From JACVRW01 sp963716215 (lineage in GTDB: Bacteria; Actinomycetota; Thermoleophilia; Solirubrobacterales; Thermoleophilaceae), in contig OY970298.1 in assembly GCA_963716215.1 (NCBI GenBank), positions 186,001-250,000 on the forward strand: 64,000 bases of DNA, given 5' to 3'. Shown piece by piece: positions 14,870 to 24,306 of this stretch (positions are counted from its first letter, which is position 1; every line of letters begins with the position of its first letter). The notes below the pieces were generated by a model. The model was not told where the DNA came from and did not search any database. It saw only the letters and a program-made list of their open reading frames with translations. The translations under genes and the position numbers were made by a program.

Positions 14870-15226
14870 GTGCTGAAGAGCTACCTGCCAGCCCTTGTCT
14901 TCCTGCTTCTGGGAATCGGGATCGGCACTGCATTCACGCTCGCCAACGGAGTGCTCGGCCCGAAGCGGCCAGGCAAGACGAAGAGCGAGCCGTATGAGAG
15001 CGGGCTGCCCTCCGAAGTCAAGAAGAGCTTCCGCTTCGGGATCAGCTTCTACCTGATCGCGATGCTCTTCATCCTGTTCGACATCGAGGTCGTCTTCCTC
15101 TACCCGGTGGCGCTGCAGCTGGAGGCGCTCGGCGTGTTCGCGCTGGTCGAGACGATCGTGTTCGTCGTGCTCCTGCTGGTTGCGTTCGTGTTCGTCTGGC
15201 GAAGAGGAGCCCTGGAATGGAAGTGA
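14870..15226 (+). CDS. nuoA: NADH-quinone oxidoreductase subunit A
   Basis: This small membrane subunit of proton-pumping complex I has 118 residues and three transmembrane helices (~5-25, ~62-82, ~88-110). Family blocks are YESGLPSE and RFGISFYLIAMLFILFDIEVVFLYP; the acidic residues of FDIEVVF contribute to the proton/quinone region. It is the first gene of a complete nuoA-N operon and overlaps nuoB by 10 bp. GTG start close behind a TATACC element. Confidence 0.95.
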   Translation: MLKSYLPALVFLLLGIGIGTAFTLANGVLGPKRPGKTKSEPYESGLPSEVKKSFRFGISFYLIAMLFILFDIEVVFLYPVALQLEALGVFALVETIVFVVLLLVAFVFVWRRGALEWK

Positions 15227-15831
15227 CACGAACCCGCACGGACGATATGCGCGTCCGCCAGCTCAAGGCTCAGCAGATGCTGCGCGGCGAGCTCGCGGGC
15301 CGCGACCTCGAGGAGTTCGTGGAGGAGCGGCTGCTGTTCACGAAGATCGAGACGGCCCAGAACTGGGCGCGCAAGAACGCGATCTTCCCGCTCGGCTTCG
15401 GCCTCGCCTGCTGCGCGATCGAGATGATCACCGTGATCGGCTCGCCGCGCAACGACCTGGCCCGCTTCGGCGCCGAGGCGATCCGCTTCACGCCGCGCCA
15501 GGCCGACCTGCTGATCCTGTCCGGCCGCGTGTCGATCAAGATGGCCCCGATCATCCGGCGCCTGTACGACCAGATGCTGGAGCCCAAGTGGGTCATCGCG
15601 ATGGGCGCCTGCTCGTCGAGCGCCGGGATGTTCAACAACTACGCGGTCGTCCAGGGCGCGGACAAGTTCCTGCCGGTGGACGTGTACGTGCCCGGCTGCC
15701 CGCCCCGGCCCGAGGCGCTGATCTACGGGATCATGAAGCTGCAGGACAAGATCATGGGCACTCCCGACATGGGGTGGCGGGAGCGCTACGGGGCTCACGG
15801 CACGGAGGAAGTCGAGCCGGACGTTGCCTGA
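15217..15831 (+). CDS. nuoB: NADH-quinone oxidoreductase subunit B
   Basis: The 204-residue peripheral subunit carries the terminal 4Fe-4S cluster N2 that reduces quinone. The characteristic paired cysteines are visible in GLACCAIEM (~residue 63), with further ligands in GACSSSAGMF and PGCPPRPEAL. It starts at ATG 15217 inside the nuoA end and overlaps nuoC by 8 bp. Confidence 0.96.
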   Translation: MEVTRTRTDDMRVRQLKAQQMLRGELAGRDLEEFVEERLLFTKIETAQNWARKNAIFPLGFGLACCAIEMITVIGSPRNDLARFGAEAIRFTPRQADLLILSGRVSIKMAPIIRRLYDQMLEPKWVIAMGACSSSAGMFNNYAVVQGADKFLPVDVYVPGCPPRPEALIYGIMKLQDKIMGTPDMGWRERYGAHGTEEVEPDVA

Positions 15832-16345
15832 CGCGACGGGCCTGGAGCTGATCGCCCAGCGCGTCCGGACCGCTCTCGGCGACGAGGCGGTCACGGGCAC
15901 GACGTACTACCGCGAGCAGGCGACCGTCGACGTCGCGCCCGCGGCGGTGTACGACGTGCTCGAGTACCTCAGCGGCGCCGACGAGGAGCCCTGGACGCGG
16001 CTGATGAGCCTCCACGGCGTGGACTACCTGCCCGCCGAGCCGCGCTTCGGCGTTCACTACCAGCTGCTCTCCATGGAGCGCACCGACCGCATCTGCGTGC
16101 GCACCCGCCTGGGCGGCGACGAACCGCGCCTGCCGACCGTGACCGACCTCTTCCCAACCGCGGACTACCAGGAGCGCGAGGTCTACGACATGTTCGGCGT
16201 CGTCTTCGACGGCCACCCGGACATGCGCCGCATCCTCCTGCCCGAGGATTACACGGGCTATCCGCAGCGCCGCGACTTCCCGATGGGTGGCGAGCCGGTT
16301 CTGTTTACGTTCAACGAGAACAAGTACCCGCGCTGGTATGACTGA
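15824..16345 (+). CDS. nuoC: NADH-quinone oxidoreductase subunit C
   Basis: The 173-residue connecting-arm subunit (30-kDa type) has the diagnostic segment TADYQEREVYDMFGVVFDGHPDMRR split over residues ~110-135, followed by LLPEDYTGYPQRRDFP. It docks NuoD to the peripheral arm. It begins with TTG/leucine-type codon context at 15824 (TTGCCTGACGCG) inside the nuoB end and overlaps nuoD by 8 bp. NuoC and NuoD are separate here, not fused as in Escherichia coli. Confidence 0.95.
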   Translation: MPDATGLELIAQRVRTALGDEAVTGTTYYREQATVDVAPAAVYDVLEYLSGADEEPWTRLMSLHGVDYLPAEPRFGVHYQLLSMERTDRICVRTRLGGDEPRLPTVTDLFPTADYQEREVYDMFGVVFDGHPDMRRILLPEDYTGYPQRRDFPMGGEPVLFTFNENKYPRWYD

Positions 16346-17591
16346 GCCCGACCCGCTGAACGTGCCCTACCGCGAGCGCGAGCGCTCCGTGACGATGGAG
16401 CGGATGGGGGCCGACGAGGACCTCCACGACGAGCTCTTCACGCTCAACATCGGCCCGCACCACCCCGCCACCCACGGCGTGCTGCGCCTGCTGACCACGC
16501 TCGAGGGCGAGGTCGTGCGCGACATCAAGCCGATCATCGGCTACGTCCACACGGGCATCGAGAAGAGCTGCGAGGACCAGCAGTACTGGAAGGTCATCAC
16601 GTTCGTCGAGCGGATGGACTACCTCGCCTACTACTTCAACGCGACCGCGTACTGCATGTCGGTGGAGACGCTGCTCGAAGAGGAGGTGCCGCCCCGCGCC
16701 CAGTACCTGCGCGTGGCGCACATGGAGCTGAACCGGATCGCGTCGCACCTGTTCGCGCTCGCCACCGGCGCGCTCGACCTCGGCGCGATCACGATGCTCT
16801 GGTGGGGCTGCCGCGACCGCGACCTCGTGCTCGACCTGTTCGAGATGTCGTCGGGCCAGCGCATGCACCCGCGATACATCCAGGTCGGCGGGGTGTTCGA
16901 GGACATCCCGCCGGGCTGGGAGCAGAAGGTGCGCGCCTTCCTCGAGCTGATGCCAACGCGCCTCGACCAGTACGAGGACCTGCTCGACCGCAACGAGATC
17001 TGGCTCGAGCGGCTCAAGGGCACCGGCGTGATGTCCCAGGAGCGCGCGCTCGAGCTGGGCGTGACCGGGCCGCTGCTGCGCGCGACCGGACACCCCTGGG
17101 ACCTGCGCAAGGCGATGCCCTACTCGTCCTACGAGGACTTCGACTTCGACGTGCCGGTCGGCCACTACGGCGACAACTACGACCGCTTCAAGGTGCGGAT
17201 GGACGAGATGCGCCAGTCGATCCGGATCGTCGAGCAGGCGCTGGACGGCCTGCCCGAGGGTCCATTCATCACCTCCAACCGCAAGGTCGCGCTGCCGCCG
17301 CGCCACGAGCTCGCCACCTCGATGGAGGCGCTGATCCACCACTTCAAGCTCGTCACGGAGGGCTTCCGCGTGCCCCCGGGCGAGGCCTACGTGGCGATCG
17401 AGTCGCCGCGCGGCGAGCTGGGCTGCTACGTGCTGGCCGACGGATCGGCCAAGCCGGCGCGCGTGCACATGCGCGACCCGAGCTTCGTGAACCTGCAGAG
17501 CCTGCCTGACATGGCGCGCGACTCCCTGATCGCCGACTTCATCGCGTGCGTGGCGATGCTCGACCCGATCCTCGGGGGGATCGACAGGTGA
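16338..17591 (+). CDS. nuoD: NADH-quinone oxidoreductase subunit D
   Basis: This 417-residue 49-kDa-type subunit forms the quinone cavity with NuoB. It starts at ATG 16338 (MTEPDPLNVPYRERER). Signatures are NIGPHHPATHGVLR (with the His near quinone), GYVHTGIEKSCEDQQYWK, and the C-terminal ending ILGGIDR, exactly as in the family. Overlaps of 8 bp with nuoC and 4 bp with nuoE suggest translational coupling. Confidence 0.96.
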   Translation: MTEPDPLNVPYRERERSVTMERMGADEDLHDELFTLNIGPHHPATHGVLRLLTTLEGEVVRDIKPIIGYVHTGIEKSCEDQQYWKVITFVERMDYLAYYFNATAYCMSVETLLEEEVPPRAQYLRVAHMELNRIASHLFALATGALDLGAITMLWWGCRDRDLVLDLFEMSSGQRMHPRYIQVGGVFEDIPPGWEQKVRAFLELMPTRLDQYEDLLDRNEIWLERLKGTGVMSQERALELGVTGPLLRATGHPWDLRKAMPYSSYEDFDFDVPVGHYGDNYDRFKVRMDEMRQSIRIVEQALDGLPEGPFITSNRKVALPPRHELATSMEALIHHFKLVTEGFRVPPGEAYVAIESPRGELGCYVLADGSAKPARVHMRDPSFVNLQSLPDMARDSLIADFIACVAMLDPILGGIDR

Positions 17592-18427
17592 CTGAACCGC
17601 GTTTCTCGGACACGACCGACGAGGCAGCCCTGCACGCCACCCCGCTTCCGCCCGGCTGGGACGAGGCCGTGCGCCTCGACGAGGACCCGGCGACGATCCC
17701 CGACCCGGCGTCGATCGACGTGCCGGACGGGCTGCGCGCCGAGATCGAGCGTCACATGTCCAAGTACCCCGACCGCCACTCGGCCACCCTGCCCGCTCTG
17801 GACGCCGCCCAGCGCGTGCACGGCTGGTGCTCGCCGGAGGCGATCGCGCAGGTGGCGGCCGTCATGCAGGTCACGCCCGCGTACCTGTCGAGCGTGGCGA
17901 CCTTCTACGACATGCTCCGCACGCAGCCGACGGGCAGCCACTACCTGTACGTGTGCACCAGCGTCGCCTGCCACCTGCGGAACGCCAAGGCCGTCTACGA
18001 GGCGATCGCCGCCGAGGCGGGCGAGCAGGGCCTCGAGGACTTCGAGATCCGCGAGTTCGAGTGCCTCGGCGCCTGCGACATGGCCCCGATGGCGTCGATC
18101 GACGGGCGCTACGTCGGGCCCCTCTCGGAGGAGGACGCGCCGGACCTGGTGGGCGCGCTCGTGGAGGGCCGCGAGCCCCTGCCCGGCCGTGGCCTCTCGG
18201 ACCCCGGCTTCAAGCTCCCGTGGGCCGAGGGTGGCGCCGCGCCGGAGCGGCCCGGGCCTTCCGCAGAGCCCGACGTGCACCCCGCCGGCGGCACCTGGGA
18301 GGACGGCGCGGTACTCGACGTGCCGCCCGCCGAGGGGCCGCCGCCGCACCCTCGTCCGCTGCTGCGCCCGCTGGATCCGGGCACCAGCGAGGTGCCCGAG
18401 CCGCGCCCCGAGGAGGACGACGAGTGA
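17588..18427 (+). CDS. nuoE: NADH-quinone oxidoreductase subunit E with C-terminal Pro/Glu-rich extension
   Basis: The 24-kDa-type subunit holds the 2Fe-2S cluster N1a. Cysteine ligands are visible in CTSVAC and CLGAC (pattern C-x4-C ... C-x3-C). The start is GTG 17588 overlapping the nuoD stop (GTGA). The thioredoxin-like core ends near residue 200; ~80 extra residues rich in Pro, Glu and Gly follow (for example PEPRPEEDDE at the end). At 279 residues it is clearly longer than usual family members (about 160-200). The extension is probably a disordered tail; its role is unknown. Confidence 0.93.
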   Translation: MTEPRFSDTTDEAALHATPLPPGWDEAVRLDEDPATIPDPASIDVPDGLRAEIERHMSKYPDRHSATLPALDAAQRVHGWCSPEAIAQVAAVMQVTPAYLSSVATFYDMLRTQPTGSHYLYVCTSVACHLRNAKAVYEAIAAEAGEQGLEDFEIREFECLGACDMAPMASIDGRYVGPLSEEDAPDLVGALVEGREPLPGRGLSDPGFKLPWAEGGAAPERPGPSAEPDVHPAGGTWEDGAVLDVPPAEGPPPHPRPLLRPLDPGTSEVPEPRPEEDDE

Positions 18428-19704
18428 CCGAGACGCGCCTGCTGCTCGCCAACGTGGACGAGCCCGGCCTGACCACGATGGCCGTCTACGAGCGCCTCGG
18501 CGGTTACTCGGCCGCGCGCAAGGCCGTGGTCGAGATGGGCCCGGAGGCGGTCCTCCACGAGCTCGAGGAGTCCGGGCTGCGCGGCCGCGGCGGCGCCGGC
18601 TTCGCGATGGGCAAGAAGGCGTCGTTCATCCCCAAGGGGACGATGGACAAGTACCTCTGCTGCAACGCCGACGAATCCGAGCCCGGCGCGTTCAAGGACC
18701 GCATGCTGATGCAGCGCAACCCGCATCTGCTGATCGAGGGATGCATCATCGGCGCGTTCGCCGCCGGGGCCAACAAGGGGTTCATCTTCATCCGCGGCGA
18801 GTACTCGGTGCAGGCCGACATCCTCGACGCCGCCGCGGCCGAGGCCTACGAGAAGGGCTATCTGGGCGAGCGCGTCTTCGGCTCGGAGCACACCTTCGAC
18901 CTGGTCGTGCACCGCGGGCAGGGTGCCTATATCTGCGGCGAGGAGACCGGGCTGCTGGACGCCCTGGAGGGCAAGCGCGGCAACCCGCGCCTGAAGCCCC
19001 CGTTCCCCGCCAACCAGGGTCTCTACCAGGGCCCGACGCTGATCAACAACGTCGAGACGCTCTGCAACGCGCCGATCATCATCCAGCACGGCGCCGACTG
19101 GTACCGCAAGTTCGGCGAGGGCAACTCGACCGGCACGAAGCTCGTCTCGGTCTCGGGCAACGTGCAGCGGCCCGGCAACTTCGAGGTCGAGCTGGGCACG
19201 ACCGTGCGGGAGATCATCTACGGCCTCGCCGGCGGCCCGCCCGAAGGGCGCGAGCTGAAGTGCTTCTTTCCGGGCGGCTCGTCGGCGCCGGTGCTGACCC
19301 AGGAGCACCTCGACCTGCCGTTCACCTACGAGGCGATGGCCGAGGCCGGCTCGATGCTGGGTACCGCCTCGATGATCGTGGTGGACGACTCGCAGGCGCT
19401 GGTGCCGCTGGCGCTGCGCCTGGCCGAGTTCTACCGCCACGAGTCGTGCGGCAAGTGCGTGCCGTGCCGCGAGGGCACGAACTGGACCGTGAAGGTGCTG
19501 GAGCGCATCGACGAGGGCGACGGCACGCCGATGGACCTGGACATCCTCGAACAGGTCCAGGGCAACATCATCGGCAACTGCCTGTGCGTGCTGGGCGACT
19601 CGATGGCGATGCCGGTGGCCTCGATGCTCAAGCACTTCCGCCCCGAGTTCGAGCAGCACATGGAGGACGCGCGCACCCGGCGCGACCTGGAGGCCGTCGC
19701 CTAG
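18424..19704 (+). CDS. nuoF: NADH-quinone oxidoreductase subunit F
   Basis: The 426-residue 51-kDa-type subunit binds NADH, FMN and a 4Fe-4S cluster and takes the hydride from NADH. Visible motifs: nucleotide-binding GRGGAGFAMGKK (~residue 54), FMN region CNADESEPGAFKDR, GAYICGEETGLL, and the cluster ligands SCGKCVPCREG with a later Cys in GNCLCVLGD. GTG start overlaps the nuoE stop. A 13-bp gap with GTGGAGG precedes nuoG. Confidence 0.97.
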   Translation: MTETRLLLANVDEPGLTTMAVYERLGGYSAARKAVVEMGPEAVLHELEESGLRGRGGAGFAMGKKASFIPKGTMDKYLCCNADESEPGAFKDRMLMQRNPHLLIEGCIIGAFAAGANKGFIFIRGEYSVQADILDAAAAEAYEKGYLGERVFGSEHTFDLVVHRGQGAYICGEETGLLDALEGKRGNPRLKPPFPANQGLYQGPTLINNVETLCNAPIIIQHGADWYRKFGEGNSTGTKLVSVSGNVQRPGNFEVELGTTVREIIYGLAGGPPEGRELKCFFPGGSSAPVLTQEHLDLPFTYEAMAEAGSMLGTASMIVVDDSQALVPLALRLAEFYRHESCGKCVPCREGTNWTVKVLERIDEGDGTPMDLDILEQVQGNIIGNCLCVLGDSMAMPVASMLKHFRPEFEQHMEDARTRRDLEAVA

Positions 19705-19717
19705 TGGAGGCCTTCTA

Positions 19718-22177
19718 GTGGCACGCCCCGTCCCGAACTGGATCACGTTCGAGATCGACGGCAAGCAGGTGCGGGCGCCCGAGGGCGCCATGCTGGTCGA
19801 CGCGGCCAAGCACGGCGACGTCGAGATCCCCTTCTTCTGCTACGAGCCCAAGCTGGGGCAGCCGGTCGGCGCCTGCCGCATGTGCCTGGTCGAGATCGAG
19901 GGCATCCCCAAGCTGCAGACCTCGTGCTCCACGCCGGTGCGCGACGGCATGGTCGTGAACACCACCTCCGATCGCGTCAAGCACGCCCAGAACGCGATCG
20001 TCGAGTTCCTGCTCGTGAACCACCCGCTCGACTGCCCGGTCTGCGACAAGGGCGGCGAGTGCCCGCTGCAGGACATCTCCTACGGCTGGGGTGCCGGGCA
20101 CTCGCGCTTCATCGACCCCAAGCGCCACTTCAAGAAGCCGCTCGAGCTGTCGCCGCTCGTGGCGATCGATCGGGAGCGCTGCATCCTCTGCTACCGCTGC
20201 GTGCGCTTCTCCCAGGAGGTCGCCGAGGACCACCAGCTGGTGTTCCTCGATCGCGGCGACCACACCTTCGTCGGCACGCACGACGGCCGTCCCTACGTGG
20301 CGCCGTTCAGCGGCAACATCATCGAGCTCTGCCCCGTTGGGGCGCTCACCTCGACCGCCTACCGCTTCCGCGCGCGCCCGTGGGACATCGAGGGCTCGGG
20401 GACGGTGTGCCCGGGCTGCCCGGCCCAGTGCAACGTCGAGCTGACCGTGCGCGACGACACCAAGGTCGTGCGCGTGCTCGCGCGCGACAACGAGGAGGTG
20501 GACGACGGCTGGCTGTGCGACAAGGGCCGCTTCGGCTACCAGGCCTTCGCCTCGAGTGAGCGCATCACCGCGCCGCTCGTGCGCGACGGTGGCTTCCTGC
20601 GCGAGGTGTCTTGGGAGCGCGCCCTCTCCGAGGCGGCTCGCGCGCTCGAGCGCGCCGGCGAGCGGACGGCCGCGCTGGTCGGTGGCGCCGCCACCAACGA
20701 GGAGGGCTTTCTCGTCCAGCACCTGCTGCGCAACGGGCTCGGCTCACCGCACGTGGACTCGCGCCACGCCGACCGGCTGTCCGGCGCCCACGCTCGCGCG
20801 CTGTCGCGGACCGAGCTGGCGGCAAAGGTCTCCGACATCGACCACGCCGACGCCATCCTGGTGCTCGACACCGAGCTCGTGGAGGAGGCGCCGATCCTCG
20901 ACCTGCGCGTGCGCAAGGCCGTGCGCCGCAACGGTGCGCGCCTGGCCGTGGCGTCGGCGCGCCCCTCCACCCTGGACGGGAACGCCAGCGCGGCGCTGCG
21001 CTTCGCGCCTGGCGCCGCCGAGGCCGCGCTCGCCGCTCTGGTCGCCGCGCTGGGCGGGGCGCGCGCCGGCTCGGCGCCGCTCGCCGACCTCGCCGCCCGC
21101 GCCCGCGCCGCCGCCGGCTTCCGGCCCGGCGCCCCGCCGCTCGACACCGACGCGGCCGGGTCCGTGAGCGCGGTCGCCGACGTGCTGCGCGACGCCGGTG
21201 ACGTGGTTGTGATCTGGGGCGAGCGCGTGGCCGCGGGTGGCCAGGCAGTGGAGGCGCTGCTGGCCCTGGCTGGCGCGCTCGGCGTCGCCGAGCGCGACGA
21301 GTCGGGCCTGATCGAGATCCCGTCGGGCGGCAACGGGCGCGGCCTGCGCGAGGTGGGCTGCGTGCCCACGCTGGCGCCGGGCCTCGCCGACGCGCCGCAG
21401 GCCGGCATGACCGCCGCCGAGATCGAGGCCGAGGGCGCCGGCACCCTGCTGCTTTTCGAGGCGAGCGTTCCCGAGTCAACGCTCGACAGCGCCGGAGCGA
21501 TCGTCGCCTTCGCGCAGTTCCGCGACGAGGGGCTGGCCGAGCATGCCGATGTGGTCTTCCCGGCGTCCGTATACGCGGAGAAGGAGGGCACCGTCACGCA
21601 CCCCGACGGCCGCCTCCAGCGTGTGCGCCAGGCGCTCGGCCACCGCGGCGACGCGCGCGCCGGCTGGTGGGTGCTCGCCGAGCTGTGCGAGCGCGTCGGC
21701 GCCGGGCTCGGCGTGCCCAGCGCACCGGCGGTGACCGCTCTGCTGACCGAAGCCGTGCCGTTCTACGCCGGCGTCACGCTCGACGAGATCGGCGGCACCG
21801 GCGTGCGCTGGCAGGAGCGCGACGCCGCATCGGCGCTGCCCTCCGAGGAGCTGTCGACGCAGCCGCTCGCGGACCCGCCGGCGACCCCCGCGGGCCTGCG
21901 GGTCGGTTCGTCCGCCTCCCTCTGGGGCCCGGGGACCGAGCACGCGCCCGCGCTGCGCTTCCTGGCCACCGGCCCCAGCGCCGAGCTGTCCGTAGACGAC
22001 GCGCGGACGGCCGGGGTGGAGAGCGGCGACGAGGTGCGGCTGTCCGCCGGCGGCGTGTCGGTGGTTGCCGTGGCCGCCGTGCGCACCGGCGTGGCGGTGG
22101 GGAGCGTCTTCCTGGTGGGCGCACGGCTTCCCGACGAGCCGGTGGAGATTGCGGTCGCCGATCGGGTCGGCGCCTGA
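19718..22177 (+). CDS. nuoG: NADH-quinone oxidoreductase subunit G
   Basis: The 819-residue 75-kDa-type subunit carries several Fe-S clusters. The N-terminal 2Fe-2S ferredoxin domain shows CYEPKLGQPVGACRMC and a later SCSTPV. Next come the His/Cys cluster (LDCPVCDKGGECPLQ) and the 4Fe-4S domain (RCILCYRCVRFSQE, ELCPVGAL). The molybdopterin-oxidoreductase-like C-terminal half includes VCPGCPAQCN, a likely extra N7-type cluster. GTG start behind GTGGAGG. The last third is Ala-rich and less conserved. Confidence 0.95.
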   Translation: MARPVPNWITFEIDGKQVRAPEGAMLVDAAKHGDVEIPFFCYEPKLGQPVGACRMCLVEIEGIPKLQTSCSTPVRDGMVVNTTSDRVKHAQNAIVEFLLVNHPLDCPVCDKGGECPLQDISYGWGAGHSRFIDPKRHFKKPLELSPLVAIDRERCILCYRCVRFSQEVAEDHQLVFLDRGDHTFVGTHDGRPYVAPFSGNIIELCPVGALTSTAYRFRARPWDIEGSGTVCPGCPAQCNVELTVRDDTKVVRVLARDNEEVDDGWLCDKGRFGYQAFASSERITAPLVRDGGFLREVSWERALSEAARALERAGERTAALVGGAATNEEGFLVQHLLRNGLGSPHVDSRHADRLSGAHARALSRTELAAKVSDIDHADAILVLDTELVEEAPILDLRVRKAVRRNGARLAVASARPSTLDGNASAALRFAPGAAEAALAALVAALGGARAGSAPLADLAARARAAAGFRPGAPPLDTDAAGSVSAVADVLRDAGDVVVIWGERVAAGGQAVEALLALAGALGVAERDESGLIEIPSGGNGRGLREVGCVPTLAPGLADAPQAGMTAAEIEAEGAGTLLLFEASVPESTLDSAGAIVAFAQFRDEGLAEHADVVFPASVYAEKEGTVTHPDGRLQRVRQALGHRGDARAGWWVLAELCERVGAGLGVPSAPAVTALLTEAVPFYAGVTLDEIGGTGVRWQERDAASALPSEELSTQPLADPPATPAGLRVGSSASLWGPGTEHAPALRFLATGPSAELSVDDARTAGVESGDEVRLSAGGVSVVAVAAVRTGVAVGSVFLVGARLPDEPVEIAVADRVGA

Positions 22178-23160
22178 TGGTCGAGGGGACGATCATCATG
22201 ATCGTCAAGTCGATCGTGATCTTCGCGGTCTTCCTGCAGATCGTTCCGCTCGTCCTGCTGGCCGAGCGCAAGCTGCTCGGGCGCTTCCAGTCGCGCATCG
22301 GCCCCAACCGTGTCGGCCCCAAGGGCCTGATGCAGCCGCTCGCCGACGTGCTGAAGCTGCTCTCCAAGGAACAGTTCACGCCCGCAACGGCCGTGCCGTG
22401 GATGATGGCCATCGCCCCCGTGATCTCGGTGACCACCGCGGTCGCCACGATGGCGGTCATCCCGTTCGGTCCCTACGACGTGTGGGGCGGGGGCTTCGGG
22501 CTCTACGGCATCGACGTCTCGATCGGGCTGCTCTACTTCTTCGCCTTCGGCTCGCTCGCGTTCTACGGACTAGTGCTGGGCGGCTGGTCCTCGGGCTCCA
22601 AGTACTCGTTCCTCGGCGCCATGCGCGCCGCGGCGCAGCTGATCTCCTACGAGGTCGCGCTCGGCCTGTCGCTGCTCGGCGTGGCGATGACCGCCGGGTC
22701 GCTGTCGCTGGTCGACATCGTCGACCACCAGAACGGCATCTGGTTCGTGGTGCCGCAGTTCGTGGGCTTCTGCATCTTCCTGGTGGCCGGATTCGCGGAG
22801 ACGGCGCGCGCGCCGTTCGACCTGCCCGAGGGCGACGCCGAGATCGTCGGCGGCTACAACACCGAGTTCGGCGGGATGCGCTTCGGCTCGTTCTTCATGG
22901 CCGAGTACATGGAGGTCCTGATCATCTCCGGCATCGGCGCCGCCTGCTTCTTCGGCGGCTGGCACGGGCCGGGGCCCGAGTGGCTGGCGCCGCTCTGGAT
23001 GCTCCTCAAGATCATCGTCGGCGCGACCCTCTTCATCTGGGTACGCGCCTCCCTGCCGCGGTTGCGCTACGACCAGCTGATGTCCTTTGGCTGGAAGATC
23101 CTGCTGCCGCTGGCGACCCTGAACGTGCTTGCAACCGCAATCGTCCTGGTGGTGACCTAA
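22177..23160 (+). CDS. nuoH: NADH-quinone oxidoreductase subunit H
   Basis: The 327-residue eight-helix membrane subunit joins the quinone cavity to the proton channels. Family signatures are LAERKLLGRFQSRIGPNRVGPKG split over residues ~28-50, and the loop AETARAPFDLPEGDAEIVGGYNTE (residues ~213-236), whose acidic residues are functionally important. It starts at ATG 22177 overlapping the nuoG stop by one base. Confidence 0.96.
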   Translation: MVEGTIIMIVKSIVIFAVFLQIVPLVLLAERKLLGRFQSRIGPNRVGPKGLMQPLADVLKLLSKEQFTPATAVPWMMAIAPVISVTTAVATMAVIPFGPYDVWGGGFGLYGIDVSIGLLYFFAFGSLAFYGLVLGGWSSGSKYSFLGAMRAAAQLISYEVALGLSLLGVAMTAGSLSLVDIVDHQNGIWFVVPQFVGFCIFLVAGFAETARAPFDLPEGDAEIVGGYNTEFGGMRFGSFFMAEYMEVLIISGIGAACFFGGWHGPGPEWLAPLWMLLKIIVGATLFIWVRASLPRLRYDQLMSFGWKILLPLATLNVLATAIVLVVT

Positions 23161-23691
23161 GTGACCGACTGGCAAGACGCCGCAGCGCCGATCGAGCGCG
23201 GGCCGGAGCCCGGCGGCCTGGGTGCCGTGTACCGCGTCTTCGGCGAGACCCTGCGCGGGCTCAAGACCACGCTGGGGCGGGTGGCGGAGGGCCACCACGT
23301 GATCCAGTACCCGGAGGAGAAGACGCCGGTCTACCCGCGCTTCCGGGGCCGGCACAAGCTGCACCGCTTCGAGGACACCGGGCTGGAGAAGTGCGTGGGG
23401 TGCTCGCTGTGCGCGGCCGCGTGCCCCGCCAAGTGCATCAGGGTCGTTGCGGCGGAGAACACGCCGGAGGATCAGGTCTCGGCGGGCGAGCGCTACGCCG
23501 CCGTCTACGAGATCAACATGACGCGCTGCATCTTCTGCGGCTACTGCGAGGTGGCCTGCCCGTTCGACGCGATCACGATGGGCAACGACTACGAGCTGTC
23601 CGACTACCACCGCTCGGACCTGATCTTCACCAAGGAGATGCTGTTGGCCGATCCCCCCGAGCACACGCCGTTGCGGCGCGAAGGGGAGTAA
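23161..23691 (+). CDS. nuoI: NADH-quinone oxidoreductase subunit I
   Basis: The 176-residue subunit carries clusters N6a and N6b near NuoB. It shows two complete 4Fe-4S motifs, CVGCSLCAAACP and CIFCGYCEVACP. GTG starts immediately after the nuoH stop. The N-terminal ~50 residues, including an amphipathic stretch (FGETLRGLKTTLGRV), lie at the membrane arm as in other members. Confidence 0.96.
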   Translation: MTDWQDAAAPIERGPEPGGLGAVYRVFGETLRGLKTTLGRVAEGHHVIQYPEEKTPVYPRFRGRHKLHRFEDTGLEKCVGCSLCAAACPAKCIRVVAAENTPEDQVSAGERYAAVYEINMTRCIFCGYCEVACPFDAITMGNDYELSDYHRSDLIFTKEMLLADPPEHTPLRREGE

Positions 23692-23703
23692 CGGACCCGC
23701 CCC

Positions 23704-24306
23704 ATGTGGTTCGAGCAGGTCCTCTTCTTCATCGCCGGCATCGGGGCGCTCGCCGGAGCGCTCGGGGTCGTCGTGCTGCGCAACCCGTTCTACTCGGTGC
23801 TCGCGCTGGTCGGGCACCTGATCTCGCTCGCGGTGCTGTTCCTGCTGCTCCACGCCGAGTTCGTGGCCGCGGCCCAGGTGGTCGTGTACGCGGGCGCGGT
23901 GATGGTGCTCTACATCTTCGTGGTCGCCTACATCGGCGGCTCGGACGAGCCGCTGCGGCCCGAGGACGGCGTCATCAGCAGGTTCGGACCGGTGTTCGCC
24001 GCCGCGATCGGCATCGAGCTGTGCATCGCCTTCCTCTCGAGCGGCCTGCAGGCGCTCGACACCCGCGGCGCCGACGTGGGCCCGGGCTTCGGGACGCCCG
24101 GCGAGATCGGGCAGCTGCTGCTGACGCGCTTCCTGCTGCCGTTCGAGGCCGGCTCCTACCTGCTGCTGATCGCGGCCGTGGGAGCCGTGGTCCTGGCGCG
24201 CCGCCGGCGTGGGCTGGAGGACATCGGCGCGCTCGAGGAGGTGGGCGCCCCGCCCGGCCACCGCGAGCCGCCCCCGGGTGAGACCACGCTCGAGGTCCGC
24301 GTCTGA
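23704..24306 (+). CDS. nuoJ: NADH-quinone oxidoreductase subunit J
   Basis: The 200-residue membrane subunit has five hydrophobic helices. VVVYAGAVMVLYIFVVAYIG (around residues 59-78) is the diagnostic third helix with the conserved Tyr-Ala-Gly pi-bulge. The C-terminal ~35 residues (RRRRGLEDIGALEEV onward) form a cytoplasmic tail. Short 12-bp gap after nuoI; overlaps nuoK by one base. Confidence 0.94.
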   Translation: MWFEQVLFFIAGIGALAGALGVVVLRNPFYSVLALVGHLISLAVLFLLLHAEFVAAAQVVVYAGAVMVLYIFVVAYIGGSDEPLRPEDGVISRFGPVFAAAIGIELCIAFLSSGLQALDTRGADVGPGFGTPGEIGQLLLTRFLLPFEAGSYLLLIAAVGAVVLARRRRGLEDIGALEEVGAPPGHREPPPGETTLEVRV

